Positions 24,054-32,922 of a stretch of DNA of 57,077 bases are shown here, one piece after another (positions within the stretch are counted from its first letter, which is position 1; every line of letters starts with the position of its first letter). The stretch is taken from the NCBI GenBank assembly GCA_047639675.1, contig JBLIOI010000016.1:1-57077 (forward strand). The letters run 5' to 3'. Below the pieces are notes generated by a model. That model searched no databases and was not told where the DNA came from. It was given only the letters and a program-made list of their open reading frames with translations. A program made the position numbers and the translations under genes. This DNA is from JABACD01 sp047639675 (GTDB lineage Bacteria; Planctomycetota; UBA1135; GCA-002686595).

Positions 24054-25667
24054 ATGTCGACAGAAGCGCGCAGTAGCTTCGGGCTACTCGCGACCGTGGC
24101 TTTGGCGGGAGCTGGCACGATGGTGGTCGAGCTCGCCGCTGTGCGGGTATTGGCTCCCTGGTTTGGTACATCGGCCGCAGTTTGGACCAATGTGATCGGC
24201 GTGGTGCTTCTGGCTATGTCGCTTGGCTACTTGATTGGTTCGCGCCTTTCGATCAGAGAGCGACCCCTGCGTGCGCTTGGTCGGGCGCTGGTTGTTGCCA
24301 GCTTAGTCATCGCCTGGCTACCCGCGGCTACGGGGCCCATGGCAGGTCTTTTCTTGCCGGAGGGGGGAACCCTCGATCGTTCCGCTGATCTCCTCTTGTG
24401 GGGGAGTTTGGCTGCGTCTTTCGTCCTCTTCTCGCCTGCAGCTTTGGCTCTCGGATGTGTGGGGCCCCTTGCCGTTGAATGCGTTCAACAGCGAACCCAG
24501 GGCCATGCAGGAACTGCCGGTGGAACGGTGCTATTTGCATCGACTTTGGGAAGTCTCGTCGGGACCTTCGGCACGACGCACTATCTGATTCCGACCCTCG
24601 GCGTCGCTGCCAGTTTCTATGTTGCGGCGGGGACCTTAGCACTCTTGGGCTTCGTGGTTCTTTGGCGCGCGCGCAGCCTCAGTGCAGCGAGTGCGGTCCT
24701 GCTCCTAATGAGCGCTTCCGCAGCCTTCGGCGGCGGCTATGTTCCGCCGAATCCTCGCGGACAGGTCACGGTGCTCGAATCAGTCCAATCGCTCTACCAA
24801 GTCGTTCGCGTGGTCGAGAGTGGCAGCGGAGAAGCGCGTACTCGGCAACTTCAAGTCAACGAGGGCATGGATTCCTTTCAATCCGTGTGGCAGCCCAATC
24901 CAGGCTTGCTGGGCATCGGCTACTACTACAACTATTTCTGCTTGCCCGCCTGGTGGTCTCTCCCGCAAGAAGAATGGAAAGTGATGGTCTTGGGCCTTGG
25001 AGCGGGGACCGCTTGGCGCGTTCTTGACGGCACGCTTCCGATAGACACCCAACTGGAAGCCCATGGTGTTGAGATCGATCCAAAGGTCATTGAACTGGCT
25101 AAGCGATGGATGGACTTGCCCGAGGATGGCGAGCACTTCAGCACTTGGTCCGGCTGGGACGCCCGGGCTGTTCTGACTCAGCAAGAAGAGACCTACGATC
25201 AAATCATCCTCGACACCTATGCCAACCAGATGGAAGTGCCCGCGCATCTTTGCAGTCTGGAGTTCTTCGAGGAGGTATTGAAACATCTGCCCAAAGGCGG
25301 CTGGCTCTCGATCAATATTGGTGGCTTTGGAGTCGACGACCCGGTGGTGGACGCCATTGCACAAACTGCGGCGACTGCCTTTGGTCAAGCGGCCCTCGTC
25401 GTGCGAGTGCCTTTCGCCCGCAACTGCATCGCTTACCTGCGTCGCGACATGAGTGTGCCGCTTCCGGGCAAAGAGGGTTGGGAGATCGCCGCCGGACCGG
25501 TTGGGCACCTACTGCCGCCGATCCTTCTCGAGGGTGCCTGGCGCTTGATTGAACCAAGCGGCGAGGCTCCACTCACGGACGACCGCAACCCCATTGAAAA
25601 ACTACAGCGTGAATCGATTGCCCTGGCAGCCGAGCGCTTGAGCGCTTTCGACTTGGCGGTGAACTGA
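24054..25667 (+). CDS. Membrane protein fused to a spermidine-synthase-like methyltransferase-fold domain
   Basis: A 537-residue two-part protein. Residues 1-220 form six or seven transmembrane helices of the kind found in fused spermidine synthases (VVELAAVRVLAPWFGTS, GYLIGSRLS, GTVLFASTLGSLVGTFGT). Residues 260-530 are a Rossmann-type domain with VMVLGLGAGTAW, HGVEIDPKVIELAKRW and IILDTYANQMEVPAHL, the spermidine synthase fold. The active-site Asp of the polyamine transferases is not certain here; many fused members have an unknown amino- or methyl-transfer reaction. It starts 6 bases after the previous stop, inside the purM operon. Confidence 0.85.
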   Translation: MSTEARSSFGLLATVALAGAGTMVVELAAVRVLAPWFGTSAAVWTNVIGVVLLAMSLGYLIGSRLSIRERPLRALGRALVVASLVIAWLPAATGPMAGLFLPEGGTLDRSADLLLWGSLAASFVLFSPAALALGCVGPLAVECVQQRTQGHAGTAGGTVLFASTLGSLVGTFGTTHYLIPTLGVAASFYVAAGTLALLGFVVLWRARSLSAASAVLLLMSASAAFGGGYVPPNPRGQVTVLESVQSLYQVVRVVESGSGEARTRQLQVNEGMDSFQSVWQPNPGLLGIGYYYNYFCLPAWWSLPQEEWKVMVLGLGAGTAWRVLDGTLPIDTQLEAHGVEIDPKVIELAKRWMDLPEDGEHFSTWSGWDARAVLTQQEETYDQIILDTYANQMEVPAHLCSLEFFEEVLKHLPKGGWLSINIGGFGVDDPVVDAIAQTAATAFGQAALVVRVPFARNCIAYLRRDMSVPLPGKEGWEIAAGPVGHLLPPILLEGAWRLIEPSGEAPLTDDRNPIEKLQRESIALAAERLSAFDLAVN

Positions 25668-25668
25668 G

Positions 25669-26184
25669 ATGATCGGCGCCTGTCTGTGGATGTTCACCTG
25701 CATGAACCCTAGCGCCACCCAAGATGTCGGCTTGCAAGCCGCCGTGCGCTTGGTTGGTGAAGGACAGTTCGTGGAGGCCCTCTCTGCGGCCCGAGCCGAA
25801 CCAGACCCCCTGGGACGCGTTCAGGCAGAACTCTACGTCTTGCATCAAGGCGGCGCGTTGGAAGAAGCCTTACGCGCCGGGCTGGGTGGCTTGGAGACGG
25901 GCCCAAACGATGTATGGCTACTGGGCCAATCAGGATACATCGCACTTTCCCTGGGGATTGGGGGGCTCGCCGAAGGGATCTACTTGCGCCTTGAAGAAGA
26001 GAGTACGCCCGAGCAGTTCGCAAGCAGCGAAGTGCTGCTGAGCGAAGCGCGCGACATGCAAGAGCGGCGCAAGGCGGAGACCCGCGCTTTGAGCCGTGCG
26101 CGAAGCGTCGTGCTCGCCTCCTTCCTCAGTCTGGTCCTGACGATGTGCTTCGTAGCTAGCCGGCCCAACGTAGCAAGCGAGTAG
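25669..26184 (+). CDS. Small TPR-like protein with C-terminal membrane anchor
   Basis: A 171-residue protein. Its start follows the previous stop by one base. Helical repeats cover about residues 20-130, including VRLVGEGQFVEALSAARAE and GALEEALRAGLGGLETGPND, in a TPR-like pattern. A hydrophobic segment near the C-terminus (VVLASFLSLVLTMCFVA) suggests a single anchor. No enzymatic motif. It is the last gene of the purM operon and is followed by a hairpin terminator. Confidence 0.65.
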   Translation: MIGACLWMFTCMNPSATQDVGLQAAVRLVGEGQFVEALSAARAEPDPLGRVQAELYVLHQGGALEEALRAGLGGLETGPNDVWLLGQSGYIALSLGIGGLAEGIYLRLEEESTPEQFASSEVLLSEARDMQERRKAETRALSRARSVVLASFLSLVLTMCFVASRPNVASE

Positions 26185-26188
26185 CACC

Positions 26189-26212
26189 GCAGACGGCGAT
26201 CACGCCGCCTGC
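26189..26212. terminator. Hairpin between convergent genes
   Basis: Ten-bp arms (26189-26198 and 26203-26212) around a 4-base loop, with one mismatch on the plus strand that becomes a G-U wobble on the minus strand. It separates the end of the purM operon from the end of the first HEAT paralogue. Confidence 0.6.
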
Positions 26213-26227
26213 GATAACGCCAGTGCC

Positions 26228-28309
26228 CTACAGAATGTCGAGTAATCCGGTGCCTTCACCGGTGAGGGTAGAAGTGTTGGCCCGATAGTTGATATCGACG
26301 GAGAACTTCGTGTTGAAGGGGAGCTTCTCCTTGTCTGCAACGATCCCCAGAGAAGCAGCTGCAAAGCCACGAGCACGATCGGTGATCGAATCATCGTGCA
26401 GCATCTGAATCAAGGGCTCCACGGAGTGGCTATCCCCAATGAAACCGAGCGCCGAAGCCAAGGCGGCTTGGGTCGTTAGCGTTCTGGCATCGACGAGCAT
26501 CTCCGTCAAGTTCGTCACGATCTTCTTATCCCCGAGTAGGCCGAGAGCAATGGCTGTTTGCTTGAGGAGTTCGCCACGATACTTGGATTTGCGCACAACC
26601 TCTTGGATCGGCTCAATCGCTGAGGTCGCATTCATCAATCCGAGGCCGATTGCGGTGTAGCCGCGAACGTCATCGTCCGACATGCGGTCAAACTTTTCGA
26701 GGAGGATGCCCTCGGCGTCGCTGTCACCAGCAATGCCGCAAGCGATGGAATAAGCGCCGACTTCGATTTTGGTTTTGGTGGACCGCAAGGATTCGCGCAA
26801 GGCCAAAAGAACGTCCGAACTTTGCTGCTCGCCAGCCTCCATCATGCCACGCTCCAAGACTCCAAGTGCCAGTCCCGCCCAGGGCCGCATCTGCGTCTTG
26901 CCCTTTGCCAGTTGCAGCATCAGGTACTTGCGCACTTCAGCCACACCCGCGAGTGAATCTGCTCCGCTACCAGGACGGCCCCCAACTTGACCCAAGGCGA
27001 TCACGCTGAAGTTCTTCACTTGCATATCAGCATTCGAGGAAGCGGCGATCAAGCCGGTGCGAATGGTCACGTCCGCCTCATCATTGTCCAGGTCTCCAAG
27101 TCCGCCAAAGGCGAGCGAAACGCTCTGACGGAGTTCACGCACACCAACATTGCCACGTTTGGAAACGAAAGGAGCCAGGGCTTTGACCACGCGATTCTTG
27201 ATCACATTGTCCTCGTCGCTGAGCCCTTCCATCAACTTGACGATCGAACGAGGTGCGTGGGAGCGCACTAGGAAGTGCTTGTCGCCTGATTTCTCATCCA
27301 GGAAGAAGGTCAACAGGTAGTCAATTTGCTCAGAACGATTTTGCGGCGGGAGTGAGTTCTCTCGCTCATCGAAAGTGGCCCGTCCTGCAACGTCCAAGGG
27401 AACCAAACCCATGGCGATCACTGCTGCGACCTTGAGGTCACGAGTACTGCCGCGAGGCGACTCACAGATTTCCCAGAGGGATTCGACAATACCCATGCGC
27501 CGATCGAGGCTATCGGTGTGGTAGCCGAGTTGCCCCAAGCCATAGGCAGCGAAGGCGCGCGTGCGAGAATTGACACGAGACTCCTTGCCGACCAGTTTGC
27601 GCCCGACCTCATCATCCCTGAGTAAGTGGGTCAGCGTTTCAATCGACTTGTCGTTGCCAAGTACGCCCAAAGCAACGACCGCGGTCTCAGCGATCTCTTG
27701 CTCGCCAGCCTTCAAGAAGGGCAGGAAAAGTTGTTCGAACGGTGATGAACCGTCCTCTGACTTCTCATCACCTATTTTGGCCAGCGCCATCATTGCGCCT
27801 GTCACGATATCGTTGTTGGTTTCGCTGGTAAGAGCTTCGATCAAGGCCGGGACGATGGTTCCGCGAATGACTAACTCGGACGGCGCCAAACTGTCTTTCC
27901 CCTGAGGCTGCTGGCCGCGCCCGAGGAAGTAGTCGTCCGATCCAGTCTGGACGCTGCCCTCATGAATGTGACCCTTCAAGTTTAGGTAGGGGTCCTTGTT
28001 GAAGCCCCACCAGAACTGCCAGAGCGTCAAGTCGGTCACACCTCCACCAAGGCCGGTTACGGGGCCCGCCCCAGAACCGTTACCCGGGATGGCAGGGCCA
28101 CCGGGACTAGGTGTAGTCCCGCCGGGGCCGGGCCCCGAGCCGCCCGTAGGACCACTGGACGGGCCACCGCCGCCGCCGCCTCCTCCTCCGCCGCCAGGGG
28201 GAACCGTATCGCCTGGTCCACGGTAGGTTCCACCGTGACCGGTGGACAATTCATTTAGGCCAAAGACACCTGCGGCGAGCAGAGTAGCGAGCATGATCAT
28301 TCTATTCAT
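26228..28309 (-). CDS. Exported HEAT-repeat protein with Gly/Pro-rich linker, paralogue A
   Basis: A 693-residue protein. From ATG 28309 (MNRMIMLATLLAAGVFG) there is a signal peptide, then the motif GHGGTYRGPGDTVPPG, a run of 11 Gly, a Gly/Pro/Ser-rich linker to about residue 90, and the aromatic motif TLWQFWWGFNKDPYLNL. The remainder is HEAT/PBS-lyase-like repeats (for example VGARTLTTQAALASALGFIG-type units) and ends GEGTGLLDIL. It is clearly paralogous to the next gene upstream (28579-30663), with the same domain order and nearly identical C-terminal repeats. Likely an extracytoplasmic scaffold; no enzyme signature. The frame is open to 28372, but 28309 aligns with the paralogue. Confidence 0.88.
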   Translation of the reverse strand: MNRMIMLATLLAAGVFGLNELSTGHGGTYRGPGDTVPPGGGGGGGGGGGPSSGPTGGSGPGPGGTTPSPGGPAIPGNGSGAGPVTGLGGGVTDLTLWQFWWGFNKDPYLNLKGHIHEGSVQTGSDDYFLGRGQQPQGKDSLAPSELVIRGTIVPALIEALTSETNNDIVTGAMMALAKIGDEKSEDGSSPFEQLFLPFLKAGEQEIAETAVVALGVLGNDKSIETLTHLLRDDEVGRKLVGKESRVNSRTRAFAAYGLGQLGYHTDSLDRRMGIVESLWEICESPRGSTRDLKVAAVIAMGLVPLDVAGRATFDERENSLPPQNRSEQIDYLLTFFLDEKSGDKHFLVRSHAPRSIVKLMEGLSDEDNVIKNRVVKALAPFVSKRGNVGVRELRQSVSLAFGGLGDLDNDEADVTIRTGLIAASSNADMQVKNFSVIALGQVGGRPGSGADSLAGVAEVRKYLMLQLAKGKTQMRPWAGLALGVLERGMMEAGEQQSSDVLLALRESLRSTKTKIEVGAYSIACGIAGDSDAEGILLEKFDRMSDDDVRGYTAIGLGLMNATSAIEPIQEVVRKSKYRGELLKQTAIALGLLGDKKIVTNLTEMLVDARTLTTQAALASALGFIGDSHSVEPLIQMLHDDSITDRARGFAAASLGIVADKEKLPFNTKFSVDINYRANTSTLTGEGTGLLDIL

Positions 28310-28517
28310 AGTGAGCAGATTGGGTTTGGATGTTGCGGGAACCCACGGGCGTTGCAGATGCACCTCACTCACTAGGCAAGCCGCGTGCCAGAACTCCCAA
28401 TCCCCAGTCTCCAGCGCAGAATGCCACTAACGCAATTCCCCCGTGTTCCCTGGGAGTAGCGTAGTGTCCCCAAGATCATGGGTATCCAGGGTGCAGTCCA
28501 TGCAACTGACCATGCAC
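28310..28517 (-). promoter_or_regulatory. Leader of HEAT paralogue A, similar to the leader of paralogue B
   Basis: No gene. Blocks here resemble those upstream of the second HEAT gene: near 28314-28365 (compare 30666-30722), near 28375-28396 (compare 30735-30755) and 28443-28471 (compare 30857-30886, both containing GAGTAGCG and CCCC). They probably share promoter or 5' untranslated elements. Confidence 0.5.
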
Positions 28518-28561
28518 AAAAAAAGAGCCGCCCGCTTCCGATGTGGAAGCGAGCGGCTCTT
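28518..28561 (-). terminator. Rho-independent terminator of HEAT paralogue B
   Basis: On the minus strand, 17-bp arms (28561-28545 with 28539-28523, one G-U) and a 5-base loop are followed by seven T. It lies directly after the stop at 28579 and is a textbook terminator. Confidence 0.93.
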
Positions 28562-28578
28562 GTAACTAACTGGATCCC

Positions 28579-30663
28579 TTACAGGATGTCGAGCAGACCC
28601 GTGCCTTCGCCGGTAAGCGTGGTGGTGTTTGCGCGGTAGTTGATGTCGACTGAGAACTTAGCGTTGAAGGGAAGCTTCTCCTTATCCGCGACGATGCCGA
28701 GGGCAACCGCTGCAAAACCACGAGCACGGTCGGTGATCGAGTCGTCTTTGAGCATCTCAACCAACGGGTCGACGGAACGAGCGTCACCGATGAAGCCGAG
28801 CGCAGAAGCCAAAGCTGCCTGGGTCGTCAAAGTCTTGGCTTCGACAAGCATCTCGGCAAGGTTTGTAACGAGCTTCTTGTCGCCAAGTAAACCAAGAGCG
28901 ATAGCGGTCTGCTTGAGCAGTTCGCCACGGTACTTGGACTTCCTAACGACTTCCTGGATGGGCTCGATGGCAGCCGTCGAGTTCATCAAGCCGAGGCCGA
29001 TCGCGGTGTAACCACGAACGTCGTCATCTGACATGTTGGCCAGCTTGTCCAGCAAGATTTGCTCTGAATCAGTGTCGCCCGCGATACCGCAAGCGATGGC
29101 GTAAGCGCCAACTTCAATTACGGTCTTAGTCTTCTGCAAAGACTGACGTAAAGCAGCGAGTGCAGAAGAGTTCTGCTCAAGCTTAGCGTCAGCCATGCCG
29201 CGCTCCATGACGCCGATCGCAAGACCAGCCCAGGGACGAACCTGAGTCTTACCCTTGGCGAGTTGGGTCAGTAGGTACTTACGTACATCGTCCGCTCCTT
29301 CGAGGGGCTGTTCGCCCGTACCGGGACGTCCACCCACTTGACCGAGAGCGATCACGCTGAAGTTCTTGACCTGCATATCCGCGTTAGATGATGCTGCGAT
29401 CAAATTGGCGCGAATCGTCTTGTCAGCATCATCACCGTCCAAGTCCCCAAGGCCACCAAAGGCCAAGGAAGCACTCTGACGAAGCTCGCGAACACCGACG
29501 TTACCACGCTTGGAAACGTAGGGAGCCAGAGTCGTAACCACGCGGTTCTTGATCTTGCCCTCCGGATCATTGATGCCTTCCATCAACTTGACAATCGAAT
29601 GCGGTGCGTGTGAACGAACGAGGAAGTGCTTGTCCTTGGAGTCTTCATCTTGGAAGAAGCTCAGCAAGTAGTCGATTTGCTCCAGACGAGTCTGGGGAGC
29701 GATCGCTGCCGCGCCTTCCTCAAGCGGAATTGACTCAGCAACGTCCAAAGGAACCAAGCCCAGGGCAATCACGGCACCGACCTTGACGTCGCGGGTACGG
29801 CCGCGGGGCGACTCGCATACCTGCCAAAGGATGTCGACGATCTCCAAGCGACGCTCGGCGGACTCTGTGTGGTAGCCAATCTGTCCCAAGCCGTAAGCAG
29901 CAAAGGCGCGCGTCCGGTAGTTGACGCCAGCTTCACTACCGACCAATTTGCGACCTTCCGGATCGTCCATGAGCAGGTGGCTCAAAGTCTCGATCGACTT
30001 ATCGTTGCCAAGCACGCCCAAGGCGACCGCTGCCGTCTCAGCAATCTCTTGGTTGCCGTCCTTCAAGAAGGGCAGGAAGAGTTGTTCAAACGGTGAAGTG
30101 CCGTCTTCGGACTTCTCGTCACCAATCTTGGCCAAAGCCATCATGGCACCGGTCACGATGTCATTCTGGGTTTCCTTGGTCAAAGCGTCGATCAAGGCCG
30201 GAACGATCGTTCCGCGAATGACCGCCTCTGACGGAGCCAAGCTGTCCTTGCCCTGGGTCTTCTGGCCACGGCCGAGGAAAAAGTCGTCCGAACCAGTCTG
30301 AACGCTATCCTCGTGAATGTGACCTCTCAAGTTGAGGTAGGGCTCCTTGTTAAATCCCCACCAGAACTGCCAGAGAGTCAAGTCGGGGCCAGCAGCACCG
30401 GCGCCTGTGGAGGGGCCGGAGCCTCCGCCATTACCAGGAGCTGCCGGTCCGCCGGGACCGGGTGTGCTGGGACCGCCGGGGCCGGGGGCCGAGGGGCCTG
30501 AGGGCCCGGGGCTTGAGGGCCCGCCGCCACCGCCACCGCCGCCGCCGCCGGGCGGAACGGTGTCGCCAGGTCCGCGGTAGGTACCGCCGTGACCGGTTGA
30601 TGTTTCTTGGAGGCCAATGGCACCCGCCGCTAGCAGCGTGCCGAGCATGAGCAACTTCTTCAT
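28579..30663 (-). CDS. Exported HEAT-repeat protein with Gly/Pro-rich linker, paralogue B
   Basis: A 694-residue paralogue of the adjacent gene. Signal peptide MKKLLMLGTLLAAGAIGL, then GHGGTYRGPGDTVPPG, ten Gly and a Pro/Gly/Ser linker (SPGPSGPSAPGPGGPSTPG), then DLTLWQFWWGFNKEPYLNL and HEAT repeats with matching order (VIRGTIVPALIDALTKE, ALAKIGDEKSEDG, AVALGVLGNDKSIETL). The C-terminus is GEGTGLLDIL, as in paralogue A. Its own strong terminator precedes paralogue A, so the two are probably separate transcripts. The role is not known. The low-complexity GC-rich stretch at 30430-30555 could be prone to sequencing or copy errors. Confidence 0.88.
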   Translation of the reverse strand: MKKLLMLGTLLAAGAIGLQETSTGHGGTYRGPGDTVPPGGGGGGGGGGPSSPGPSGPSAPGPGGPSTPGPGGPAAPGNGGGSGPSTGAGAAGPDLTLWQFWWGFNKEPYLNLRGHIHEDSVQTGSDDFFLGRGQKTQGKDSLAPSEAVIRGTIVPALIDALTKETQNDIVTGAMMALAKIGDEKSEDGTSPFEQLFLPFLKDGNQEIAETAAVALGVLGNDKSIETLSHLLMDDPEGRKLVGSEAGVNYRTRAFAAYGLGQIGYHTESAERRLEIVDILWQVCESPRGRTRDVKVGAVIALGLVPLDVAESIPLEEGAAAIAPQTRLEQIDYLLSFFQDEDSKDKHFLVRSHAPHSIVKLMEGINDPEGKIKNRVVTTLAPYVSKRGNVGVRELRQSASLAFGGLGDLDGDDADKTIRANLIAASSNADMQVKNFSVIALGQVGGRPGTGEQPLEGADDVRKYLLTQLAKGKTQVRPWAGLAIGVMERGMADAKLEQNSSALAALRQSLQKTKTVIEVGAYAIACGIAGDTDSEQILLDKLANMSDDDVRGYTAIGLGLMNSTAAIEPIQEVVRKSKYRGELLKQTAIALGLLGDKKLVTNLAEMLVEAKTLTTQAALASALGFIGDARSVDPLVEMLKDDSITDRARGFAAVALGIVADKEKLPFNAKFSVDINYRANTTTLTGEGTGLLDIL

Positions 30664-30968
30664 GGTGAGCTAATTAAGTGTTGTTCGGTGTTGAGAGAAT
30701 CCCACAGGCGTGTGCGATTGCACGGTACATGCATCGCAAGGCGCGTGCCATGGCCCGGAACAATGTCTATTGGAGCGGGTAAATGTGCCTTCTGCAATGC
30801 CTAGGGGGGGTTGATTCGTAAGAGAATCCAGGATCGCATGAGTTAGAGGTGTCTCCGCGTTCCCTCTGAGTAGCGCCCTGTTCCCCTAGGGTTACACCTG
30901 AGGGAATCATGCGCCAATGAGGCGCCAGTAGGGGTTGATCTTTGATTCTGGGTAGCAAGGAGCCCAGA
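30664..30968. promoter_or_regulatory. Divergent intergenic region, shared leader elements
   Basis: A 305-base gap between the second HEAT gene (minus) and the histidine kinase (plus). It holds the promoter side of both. The part nearest the HEAT gene resembles the leader of paralogue A (see 28310-28517). A clean Shine-Dalgarno AAGGAG (30957-30962) sets the kinase start. I see no other gene here. Confidence 0.5.
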
Positions 30969-32078
30969 ATGGCGAACGTGATCATCAAAAGTACAGAATC
31001 TGTTCAGGACTGCCTATTTGAGGGCTTGCGTGCCCTCCGTGAAGGACAAGATCCTCTGCTTGCTGGGCTGGCCGCGGCACGTGTTGCGCTAGGGGCAAAC
31101 CGCAGCGTTTGGGTCTCAGCACGCCCTAGCGAAAGTGCCGTCTCCGTCTGCAGCGAGACACGAGCCTACCGCTCTGCAGAGCTCCCCGATTCACTTCCGC
31201 CGCGATGGTTGGAAGAGGCTCCCAGAGGCCGATCGCGCTTGATCGGTCCGAATTGGCTGCGGCGCGATCCACGGGCCGTGGCAGCTGGATTGGACTGGGC
31301 TTTGGTCGCACAGGCGGTGAGTTCGGGTGGCCGGCTATGGATTGATTCAGCCTCGACTCTGAAACTTGCTGCCGACGAAGTGGGGGACTTGCTACGTGCT
31401 ATGGAAGAACTCGAGCAGCTGAGCGACAAACAGGAAAGTTTGCGGCAAGCCGAGCGACTGGCGCAACTCGGTGAGCGCGCTGCCGGTGTGGCTCACGATC
31501 TGCGCAATCAACTCGCGCTGGTTCAGCTTGAGTATCGCCGGATGGAAGACACTCTCGAGCACGGAACGATCAAGCCCTTCGCAAAAGAACTCGAAGGCGC
31601 TCTGCAGCTCTGTCGAAACTTCTTGAGTTTCGAAGGCCCCGATTTGAAGGAGCGAGTCAACTTGCGGAAGCTCCTGAAGCAAGAGATCCGGGCCGCGTCC
31701 GACTTGTCGCAGCGCGCCGGTGAAGTTCGCATCGCGATGCGCTGCCCAACCGAACTTGACGCTCAAGTGGAGGAAGAACTCTTGGGCCGTGCACTGCGCA
31801 ATCTACTCCTGAATGCGATAGCCGCCACACCATCGGGTGGCGGCGTCAAATTGGAAGCTAAGGCGGGGGAGTCAGGCAGTGTTCACATCACAATTGCAGA
31901 TGAAGGGCGCGGCATGAATGAAGCTGAACTCGAACGCTTGTTACGAGCGGGCGAAAGCGCGGGCGGCACAGGCTTCGGAACGAGTTCGGTACTGGCCTGC
32001 GTACAAGCCATGGCAGCAAGCATGAACGTCCATTCCGAACCCGGCTGCGGCACGCGCTTCGAACTGCAGGTCGGTTAA
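30969..32078 (+). CDS. Sensor histidine kinase, cytoplasmic
   Basis: A 369-residue kinase. The start is ATG 30969, six bases after AAGGAG. Residues 1-140 look like a degenerate GAF/sensor domain without membrane helices; a coiled segment leads to the dimerisation helix AGVAHDLRNQLALV with phospho-acceptor His176. The ATPase domain has the N-box LRNLLLNAIAATPSGGG, G1 DEGRGM and G2 GTGFGTSSV, so it should bind ATP. No response regulator lies next to it. It is divergent from HEAT paralogue B, which might be among its targets (inference). A strong hairpin follows the gene. Confidence 0.9.
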   Translation: MANVIIKSTESVQDCLFEGLRALREGQDPLLAGLAAARVALGANRSVWVSARPSESAVSVCSETRAYRSAELPDSLPPRWLEEAPRGRSRLIGPNWLRRDPRAVAAGLDWALVAQAVSSGGRLWIDSASTLKLAADEVGDLLRAMEELEQLSDKQESLRQAERLAQLGERAAGVAHDLRNQLALVQLEYRRMEDTLEHGTIKPFAKELEGALQLCRNFLSFEGPDLKERVNLRKLLKQEIRAASDLSQRAGEVRIAMRCPTELDAQVEEELLGRALRNLLLNAIAATPSGGGVKLEAKAGESGSVHITIADEGRGMNEAELERLLRAGESAGGTGFGTSSVLACVQAMAASMNVHSEPGCGTRFELQVG

Positions 32079-32084
32079 ATAGCA

Positions 32085-32112
32085 GCGGGGGACTTTGCGA
32101 AAAGTCCCCCGC
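32085..32112. terminator. Hairpin with GNRA loop between convergent genes
   Basis: A perfect 12-bp stem (32085-32096 with 32101-32112) and a GCGA tetraloop. It follows the kinase stop by six bases and lies 28 bases beyond the sdhB stop. The stable GNRA loop suggests a bidirectional terminator. Confidence 0.8.
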
Positions 32113-32139
32113 CACAAAACCTCGTTTGAACTCGTCGCG

Positions 32140-32922
32140 CTAGGCACCTTCGTGACTAGCGATCGACGCTAGCAGGTACTCGCGATTCATGCGCGCAATG
32201 TTGCTGACGTCAATGCCCTTGGGGCAAGCCGCCATGCACTCGAACTCATTCGTGCAATTGCCGAAGCCCAGGGCATCCATCGCTTCGACCATGCCAAGCA
32301 CGCGACTAGCGCGCTCAGGCTGTCCTTGCGGCAAAAGTGCCAACTGCGAAACCTTGGCGCCGGTGAAGAGCATCGCCGAAGCATTAGGACAAGCCGCAAC
32401 ACATCCACCGCAACCGATGCATGCAGCAGCGTCCATCGCCAAGTCCGCGTTCAACTTGGGAATGGCTGTCGCATTCGCGTCTTGCGGGCTACCTGTTCCA
32501 ACCGAAACAAAGCCCCCCGCCATGATGATCTGATCCAAAGCTGAGCGATCAATCACCAAGTCGCGCACGATCGGAAAACCCGCCGCACGGAAAGGCTCGA
32601 CGTAGATCTCATCGCCGTCGTTGAAGCTGCGCATGTGCAGCTGGCATGTGGTGATTTTGGGGATGGGTCCGTGAACCTGACCATTGATCACCATGCTGCA
32701 CATACCACAAATACCCTCACGACAATCGTGGTCGAAGCAAACAGCCTCGCCACCATTATCCTCGATCATGCTATTGGCGACATCGATCATCTCGAGAAAC
32801 GACATGTGTGTCGAAACCGAGGGCATGTCGATCATCTCGAATGCACCGGGATCGTCCGCACTCTTCTGACGCCAGAGATGCAGTTTGACGTGAATGGTTT
32901 CGGGATACTCTTGAGCGCTCAT
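32140..32922 (-). CDS. sdhB: Succinate dehydrogenase/fumarate reductase iron-sulfur subunit
   Basis: The 260-residue electron-transfer subunit of complex II. The [2Fe-2S] ligands are in HDCREGICGMC (Cys67, 72, 75) and TTCQLHM (Cys93). The [4Fe-4S]/[3Fe-4S] clusters are held by CIGCGGCVAACPN and FECMAACPKGID. The start overlaps the sdhA stop (ATGA), with GGAG upstream. It carries electrons from the flavoprotein to the quinone site at the membrane anchor. Gene order is sdhC-sdhA-sdhB, as in type B complexes with a single cytochrome b. Confidence 0.97.
   Translation of the reverse strand: MSAQEYPETIHVKLHLWRQKSADDPGAFEMIDMPSVSTHMSFLEMIDVANSMIEDNGGEAVCFDHDCREGICGMCSMVINGQVHGPIPKITTCQLHMRSFNDGDEIYVEPFRAAGFPIVRDLVIDRSALDQIIMAGGFVSVGTGSPQDANATAIPKLNADLAMDAAACIGCGGCVAACPNASAMLFTGAKVSQLALLPQGQPERASRVLGMVEAMDALGFGNCTNEFECMAACPKGIDVSNIARMNREYLLASIASHEGA

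Noticed and set aside
24780..25508. 242-codon minus-strand open frame
   Set aside because: Antisense to the spermidine-synthase fusion, which is clearly coding.
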